Part shown: piece by piece, positions 16,066 through 19,844 of the stretch | How the letters are laid out: each line of letters begins with the position of its first letter | How positions within the stretch are numbered: the first letter of the stretch is position 1 | Source: SZAS-103 sp038323475 | GTDB lineage: Bacteria > Pseudomonadota > Gammaproteobacteria > Xanthomonadales > Xanthomonadaceae | Reading direction: 5' to 3' | Length of the DNA stretch: 19,844 nt | NCBI GenBank assembly: GCA_038323475.1 | Contig: JBBQHA010000051.1 | Coordinates: forward strand, 1-19,844 | Notes under the pieces: model-generated | Seen by the model: only the letters and a program-made list of their open reading frames with translations | Databases searched by the model: none | What the model was told of the DNA's origin: nothing | Made by a program: the position numbers and the translations under genes

Positions 16066-16761
16066 ATGCGCCGTGCCGACCGCCTGTTCCTGCTGATCCA
16101 TGCGCTGCGCGGCCGCCGGCGTGCGATCACCGCGCAGCAGCTTGCGGCGACCCTCGGGGTTTCGCTGCGGACGGTCTATCGCGACGTCGCCGACCTGCAG
16201 ACGTCTGGGGTGCCGATCGAGGGCGAAGCCGGCGTCGGCTATGTGCTGCGCAAGGGTTCGGACATCCCGCCGCTGATGTTCAATGCCGACGAGCTCGAGG
16301 CGCTGGTGGTTGGCACGCGGTTCGTGCGCGCGTTCGGCGGTGCGCGGCTTGCGTCGGGGGCGCGTGCGGCATTGCTCAAGATCGAAGCCGTATTGCCGCT
16401 GGAACTACGCGAGCGCACCCGGCGTTCGCGCATCTTCGCGCCGCCAACGGTCGACCGCATCGAAGCCAGCGGCGTGATCGATCGCCTGCACGATGCGACG
16501 ATCCGCTTCCACGTCCTGCGGCTGGACTACACCGACCTGTCCGGCGCGACCAGTACGCGCGAGGTCGAACCGCTGTGCCTGGCATTCTGGGGCGGCGTCT
16601 GGACCCTTGGCGCGTGGTGCCGCCTGCGCGGGGACTTCCGCAATTTCCGGCCCGACCGCATGGCCGCGTTCGCCCCGACCGGCGAGGTCTTCCTGGAAAC
16701 GCCGCAGCACGGGTTGAACGCCTACCTGCGCTCGGTCGGCGCCGAAGCGCTCGACGACTGA
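16066..16761 (+). CDS. YafY/WYL-type helix-turn-helix transcriptional regulator
   Basis: This 231-residue regulator has an N-terminal HTH_11 domain: MRRADRLFLLIHALRGRRRA, then ITAQQLAATLGVSLRTVYRD as the helix-turn-helix, and VADLQTSGVPIEGEAGVGYVLRKG. A WYL-type effector domain makes up the rest, where IRFHVLRLDYTDLSGATSTR and EPLCLAFWGGVWTLGAWCRLRGDFRNFRPDRM match the strand and arginine pattern of that family. An in-frame ATG at 16045 would add seven residues. I prefer 16066 because family members usually begin MRRADRL. It probably controls its own region, including the preceding DUF1579-like and VOC genes. WYL domains bind nucleic acid or small ligands in characterised members, and the ligand here is unknown. 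Confidence 0.9.
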   Translation: MRRADRLFLLIHALRGRRRAITAQQLAATLGVSLRTVYRDVADLQTSGVPIEGEAGVGYVLRKGSDIPPLMFNADELEALVVGTRFVRAFGGARLASGARAALLKIEAVLPLELRERTRRSRIFAPPTVDRIEASGVIDRLHDATIRFHVLRLDYTDLSGATSTREVEPLCLAFWGGVWTLGAWCRLRGDFRNFRPDRMAAFAPTGEVFLETPQHGLNAYLRSVGAEALDD

Positions 16762-16769
16762 CTGCCGCG

Positions 16770-17660
16770 CTACACGTCGCCGTCGCGGAGCCAGCCCTCG
16801 CCGCTGCCGCGGTTGTAGACATGGTCGCTGGCGAGCACGTCGCCGGCTGCGATCGTGTCCTGCGCCGCGAGTCCCGCATAGATCGGCCCGAAATCCGGGC
16901 GGGTCGCGTCCATCAGTTGTTCGTAGCTGTCGATCACGAAATAGGTTTTCTGGAAGGTGTCGATGCGGTAGCGGGTGCGCATGATCCGCTGCAGGTCGAA
17001 GCCGATCCGGTTCGGCGCTGGCGATTCCAGGCAGTGGATCGATTCGCCCTTGGATGACACGATCCCGGAACCGTAGATCCGCAATCCATCGGGTTCGCGG
17101 ATCAGGCCGAACTCGACCGTGTACCAGTACAGCCGGGTCAGCTGCGCGAGCGCGTCGGCGCCGACCGCGTGCGCCTTGACGCCGCCGCGGCCGTAGGCCT
17201 GCATGTAGTCGGCGAAGACCGGCTCCATCAGCAGCGGCACATGCCCGAACAGGTCGTGGAAGAGGTCGGGTTCGGCGAGGTAGTCGAGCTGTTCGGGCTT
17301 GCGGATCCACCAGGTCACCGGGAAACGGCGATTCGCGAGGTGTTCGAAGAACGTCAGTTCCGGCAACAGGCCTTCGACCGCGATCAGTTCCCAGCCCGTG
17401 GCCTTGCGCAACGCAATGTTCAGTTCGTCGAACTTCGGGATTCGGTCCGGGTGCATCTCCATCCGCACGAGGTTGTCGAGGAAGGTCCGCGACGCGCGCT
17501 GCGGCAGCACGTCCTGCTGGCGCGCGAACAACGTGGCCCAGGTCGCATGATCGGTTTCGGTGTAGTTCGACCAGGGCTGCTCGACCACGGCGGTCGTATA
17601 GACCGGCACATAGCCCTTTTCGGTCATCTGGTGTTCGACCCGGTTCGGTGTTGCGGACAT
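16770..17660 (-). CDS. phhA: Phenylalanine 4-monooxygenase
   Basis: This iron- and pterin-dependent enzyme hydroxylates L-phenylalanine to L-tyrosine in the cytosol and opens phenylalanine catabolism. The 296-residue protein is the single-domain bacterial form without an N-terminal regulatory ACT domain. Iron ligands are His135 and His140 in DLFHDLFGHVPLL and Glu183 in LYWYTVEFGLI. Also conserved are FDELNIALRKATGWELIAVEGL, RRFPVTWWIRKPEQLDYL and GSGIVSSKGES. The ATG at 17660 has GAGGGG five bases upstream. It is divergent from an Lrp/AsnC regulator across a 132-base spacer that contains a perfect palindrome, a strong hint of phenylalanine-responsive control. No pterin carbinolamine dehydratase (phhB) is in the window. 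Confidence 0.96.
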   Translation of the reverse strand: MSATPNRVEHQMTEKGYVPVYTTAVVEQPWSNYTETDHATWATLFARQQDVLPQRASRTFLDNLVRMEMHPDRIPKFDELNIALRKATGWELIAVEGLLPELTFFEHLANRRFPVTWWIRKPEQLDYLAEPDLFHDLFGHVPLLMEPVFADYMQAYGRGGVKAHAVGADALAQLTRLYWYTVEFGLIREPDGLRIYGSGIVSSKGESIHCLESPAPNRIGFDLQRIMRTRYRIDTFQKTYFVIDSYEQLMDATRPDFGPIYAGLAAQDTIAAGDVLASDHVYNRGSGEGWLRDGDV

Positions 17661-17704
17661 GGCGACCCCTCGCGATGGCTACACCCGAGTCTAGGCCGCA
17701 GCGC

Positions 17705-17721
17705 ACGCAATCGGATTGCGT
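17705..17721. promoter_or_regulatory. Probable Lrp/AsnC operator between phhA and the regulator gene
   Basis: ACGCAATC-G-GATTGCGT is a perfect palindrome with 8-bp arms and a one-base centre, 45 bases upstream of phhA and 72 before the regulator's start. The sequence ATTGCG recurs at once in phase (ATTGCGTTATTGCGCGAT). A degenerate copy, ATTGTTGCGTCATTACGCCAAT, lies nearer the regulator gene. Such clustered half-sites fit cooperative binding by Lrp-type octamers. The assignment rests on position and symmetry. Confidence 0.65.
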
Positions 17722-17792
17722 TATTGCGCGATCCGCGAAGGAAAGAGCAAGATTGTTGCGTCATTACGCCAATCGGCACAACGAAGAACACC

Positions 17793-18329
17793 ATGAGCGC
17801 ATTCGACCGCACCGATCTGGCGATCCTCGCCCTGCTCCAGCGCGAGGGCCGGCTGACCAATGCCGAGCTCGCCGAGCGCGTGAACCTGTCGCCTTCGGCC
17901 TGCCTGCGCCGGGTCCAGCGGCTGGAGGCAGATGGGGTGATCGGCGGCTATGCGGCGCGCGTCGAGCCCAAGGCGGTCGGCCTCGGTCTGCAGGCGTTCG
18001 TGCGTGTCCAGCTGAGCAGCCACGGCGCGGTGGCGGTGCAGACCTTCGTCGAGCGCGTCCAGGGCTGGGACGACGTGGTCGCCTGCCATGCCCTGACCGG
18101 CGACATGGATTACCTGCTGCACGTCATCGTCGAGGATCTCGAGCACTTCTCGCGCTTCCTGCTCGACCACCTGCTCAACGATTCCGGGGTGGCCGATGTG
18201 AATTCGAGCTTCGTGCTGCGCACCGTGAAACAGGAACGTGCGCTTCCGCTGCGGCACCTGGTCGGGCCGCCGCGGCGCGCGCATCCGGCTGCCGCGGGAC
18301 GTTCCGCCAAGGGCAAGCGGCATCCGTGA
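17793..18329 (+). CDS. Lrp/AsnC-family transcriptional regulator
   Basis: This 178-residue amino-acid-responsive regulator has an N-terminal helix-turn-helix (TDLAILALLQREGRLTNAEL, then AERVNLSPSACLRRVQRLEADGVIGGY, about 6-52). An RAM/AsnC ligand-binding domain follows (VVACHALTGDMDYLLHVIVEDLEHF, about 90-125) and a basic tail of some 25 residues. The family usually controls a neighbouring amino-acid gene. Here it lies divergent from phhA with a palindromic site between them, so phenylalanine or tyrosine is the likely effector, by inference. The ATG at 17793 begins the typical family N terminus. The open frame extends far upstream only because it runs antisense through phhA. Confidence 0.93.
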   Translation: MSAFDRTDLAILALLQREGRLTNAELAERVNLSPSACLRRVQRLEADGVIGGYAARVEPKAVGLGLQAFVRVQLSSHGAVAVQTFVERVQGWDDVVACHALTGDMDYLLHVIVEDLEHFSRFLLDHLLNDSGVADVNSSFVLRTVKQERALPLRHLVGPPRRAHPAAAGRSAKGKRHP

Positions 18330-18392
18330 CGGTCAACCGCGGCGCGCCGGGGGCGTTAACGCAGGTCTTCCCATCCATCCCGGAGTGCGTGC

Positions 18393-18773
18393 GTGAAAGC
18401 GTTGTCGATCCTGTGGGTCCCCTTGTTCGTCCTGTCGCTGTCGGCCCTCGCGCAGACGCCGCCGCCCGCGCAGCCCGGCTCCGCTGCCCCGGCGCCAGCA
18501 GCACCGCCGCGCCATGGCGACGCGAAGCAGCGTTTCCTTGACGCCGACGGCAATGGCGATGGCAAGCTCAGCCGCGACGAGGCGCAGGCCATGCCGCGGC
18601 TTGCCAAACACTTCGATGACGTCGACGGCAACCGCGACGGCTACATCACCCGCGACGAACTGCGCGCCGCGCACGCACGCATGAAGGAAGCGCGCGCGAA
18701 ACGCCAGGGCCAGCCTCCAGCCGGGCAGGCAACGCCGCCGCCGGACCAGGGCGACGACGACGGTTCGCATTGA
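18393..18773 (+). CDS. Secreted EF-hand calcium-binding protein
   Basis: This small exported protein probably binds calcium. The 126-residue product starts at GTG 18393 with a signal peptide (MKALSILWVPLFVLSLSALAQ). A Pro/Ala-rich linker follows, and then two EF-hand loops spaced about 30 residues apart: DADGNGDGKLSRDE and DVDGNRDGYITRDE, both with acidic residues at loop positions 1, 3, 5 and 12. The tail is basic and then Gln/Pro/Asp-rich. Such short periplasmic EF-hand proteins are common in xanthomonads and have no established function. It is 63 bases downstream of the Lrp-type gene and may have its own promoter. A run of inverted repeats lies immediately after the stop. Confidence 0.87.
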   Translation: MKALSILWVPLFVLSLSALAQTPPPAQPGSAAPAPAAPPRHGDAKQRFLDADGNGDGKLSRDEAQAMPRLAKHFDDVDGNRDGYITRDELRAAHARMKEARAKRQGQPPAGQATPPPDQGDDDGSH

Positions 18774-18781
18774 TGGCTTGA

Positions 18782-18968
18782 TGCCGAACGGCAGCCGGCC
18801 TATATCGCCAGACAGCTTGTTGAAATACGGCTGTCCTGCCCTCTCGACTCGCCGAGTCCGGTACACGCCCGGACTCGGCTCCCAGCAATCAATCACTAGC
18901 GTGCCTGATTGCTGGGCGATCCATCCGTGGATCGCACTGACAGGTTGTTTTTCAACTACCTGTTAGTG
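18782..18968. repeat. Array of six inverted repeats in a convergent intergenic region
   Basis: Consecutive inverted repeats are visible. (1) TGCCG/CGGCA, 18782-18793. (2) GACAGC/GCTGTC, 18811-18835. (3) GCCGAGTCCGG/CCGGACTCGGC with a 7-base loop, 18851-18879. (4) CCCAGCAATCA/TGATTGCTGGG, 18881-18916. (5) GCGATCCA/TGGATCGC with loop TCCG, 18916-18935. (6) A nearly perfect 15-bp hairpin, CACTGACAGGTTG to CAACTACCTGTTAGTG, 18935-18968, which overlaps the rhomboid stop codon. Hairpins 4 to 6 abut. No gene is visible. GACAG(C/G)TTGTT occurs near both ends (18811 and 18939), suggesting the limits of one element. None carries a terminator-like T-tail. Confidence 0.8.
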
Positions 18969-19706
18969 CAGCGTTGGCCGGTCGTCGTTGCCCGCCACGG
19001 GAAGTCCGGTGGCGTCGACGGCGGGCTCCTCGTCGGGCTCGTCTTCCCAGCTGTAGCGCTTGCGCGGCAAGGCGGGATCGCGCCGGCGCCAGATGATCGC
19101 CGCGATCACTCCGCAGATCGCGCCGGACATGTGCATTTCCCAGGAGATGTTCGGCTCGCGCGGGAAGATCGAGACCACCATGCTGCCGTACAGGAAGAAC
19201 GCCATCATCCCGGCGGCGATGGCCTGGCGGTCGCGGCGCAGCACGCCGAGCGCGAACACCATGAACATCAGGCCGGTGGCGATGCCGCTCGCGCCGATGT
19301 GGGCGCTGCCGGCTTCGCCGAGAAACCAGGCGCCGATGCCCGAGCCGATCCAGATCAGCGGCAACGCCCGCAGCGTCGCCCGCGGGTACAGGCCGCCGGC
19401 CAGGGTGCCGAGGATCAACAGCGGCAATGCGTTCGAAGCCAGGTGGTTCAGCGAACCATGCAGCAGTGGCGCGGTGAGGATGCCGACCAGGCCAGCGACC
19501 AGGTGCGGTCGCAGCGCGAGGCCACCGAACGGATGACCCGCCCAGTGCTCGAACAGCTTGATCCATGCCAGCAGTGCAACGAATCCCAGGCTGATCCGCG
19601 CGGCGCGCTTGAAGCGCTCGACCATCGGCCGGGTCTGGGTGACGACGGCGACGGGATCGGGCAAGGGCAGGTCCATCGCCATCACGTGGGGGCGTGGCGC
19701 GCGCAT
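18963..19706 (-). CDS. Rhomboid-family intramembrane serine protease
   Basis: This inner-membrane protease cleaves membrane proteins within the bilayer. The 247-residue protein has an N-terminal cytoplasmic stretch, about six helices and a charged tail. The catalytic serine is Ser140 in HIGASGIATG and the catalytic histidine is His192 in WEMHMSGAICGV. The family's LLHGSLNHLASNALPLLILG segment (about 81-100) and GSGIGAWFLG precede them. The start could be 19706, 19682 (MAMDLP) or 19676 (MDLPLP). None has a clear Shine-Dalgarno sequence, and the upstream genes are divergent. The frame is unambiguous from about residue 11 on. Its stop codon lies in the last hairpin of the downstream repeat array. 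The substrates are unknown. Confidence 0.9.
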   Translation of the reverse strand: MRAPRPHVMAMDLPLPDPVAVVTQTRPMVERFKRAARISLGFVALLAWIKLFEHWAGHPFGGLALRPHLVAGLVGILTAPLLHGSLNHLASNALPLLILGTLAGGLYPRATLRALPLIWIGSGIGAWFLGEAGSAHIGASGIATGLMFMVFALGVLRRDRQAIAAGMMAFFLYGSMVVSIFPREPNISWEMHMSGAICGVIAAIIWRRRDPALPRKRYSWEDEPDEEPAVDATGLPVAGNDDRPTLH

Positions 19707-19747
19707 GCAAGCCGGACGCCATGGGGGGCGCCAGTTATCATGCGTGG

Positions 19748-19844
19748 ATGAACACTCCCGCGAACCCGACCATCCAGCTCAAGACCGCGCGTCCGCCCGG
19801 CCATCCGAACGCGCAGCACCCGTGGATCTACCAGAAGATGGTCG
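19748..19844 (+). CDS. 5' fragment of RlmI-like class I SAM-dependent rRNA methyltransferase
   Basis: Only the first 32 codons are inside the window. They read MNTPANPTIQLKTARP followed by GHPNAQHPWIYQKMV. This matches the N-terminal PUA domain of RlmI-type 23S rRNA (cytosine-5) methyltransferases, which begin with a Lys-rich strand and RRHPWVFSGAI. Here LKTARPPGHPN and HPWIYQKMV are the equivalent. The ATG at 19748 is 42 bases from the divergent rhomboid start. The gene is cut by the window end, so the catalytic domain cannot be checked. Confidence 0.6.
   Translation, partial: MNTPANPTIQLKTARPPGHPNAQHPWIYQKMV

Noticed and set aside
18333..18896. 187-residue minus-strand open frame over the EF-hand gene
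   Set aside because: Antisense to two intact EF-hand loops, and it begins inside the inverted-repeat array.

Overview
The window is about 20 kb of high-GC chromosomal DNA. It most likely comes from a gammaproteobacterium of the Xanthomonadales/Lysobacteraceae (Xanthomonas, Lysobacter, Luteimonas and relatives). I infer this from the tonB-exbB-exbD-exbD block followed by a convergent pdxJ, which is the order I recall from Xanthomonas, and from the phhA/Lrp pair, the periplasmic-propeller diguanylate cyclase and the codon use. I see no rRNA, tRNA, CRISPR array, prophage, insertion sequence or plasmid function.

Layout. 150-3069 (+) is a TonB energy-transduction cluster: tonB, exbB and two exbD genes closed by a 9-bp UUCG-capped terminator, then a third exbD with its own strong ribosome binding site. 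pdxJ (vitamin B6 synthesis) converges on it with only 3 bases between the stops. A divergent gene encodes a large periplasmic-sensor diguanylate cyclase (3965-6841, +). A run of minus-strand genes follows: a phosphopantetheinyl transferase, a GlsB/YeaQ-type stress membrane protein, a small two-helix membrane protein, a cardiolipin synthase, class I fructose-1,6-bisphosphatase and an outer-membrane beta-barrel protein. Two strong hairpin terminators divide this run, and a recognisable sigma-70-type promoter precedes the barrel gene.

11905-13697 (-) is a DesK/NarL-type histidine kinase and LuxR-type response regulator with overlapping stop and start codons. Divergent from them is a multi-helix membrane protein that may carry a translationally coupled 40-residue ORF. 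About 380 bases of non-coding, repeat-rich, structured DNA come next (14682-15062). Then lie a VOC-family protein, a DUF1579-like protein and a YafY/WYL-type regulator (+).

The right end has phenylalanine 4-hydroxylase (-) divergent from an Lrp/AsnC regulator, with a perfect 8-1-8 palindrome between them. It continues with a secreted EF-hand protein, a remarkable run of inverted repeats at 18782-18968, a rhomboid protease (-) and the first 97 bases of an RlmI-like rRNA methyltransferase (+).

Most of the window is ordinary housekeeping and envelope physiology. I do not see a clear new multi-gene system. The observations most worth checking are the hairpin array at 18782-18968, the phhA/lrp operator palindrome, the third ExbD placed beyond a terminator, and the repeat-containing spacer at 14682-15062.
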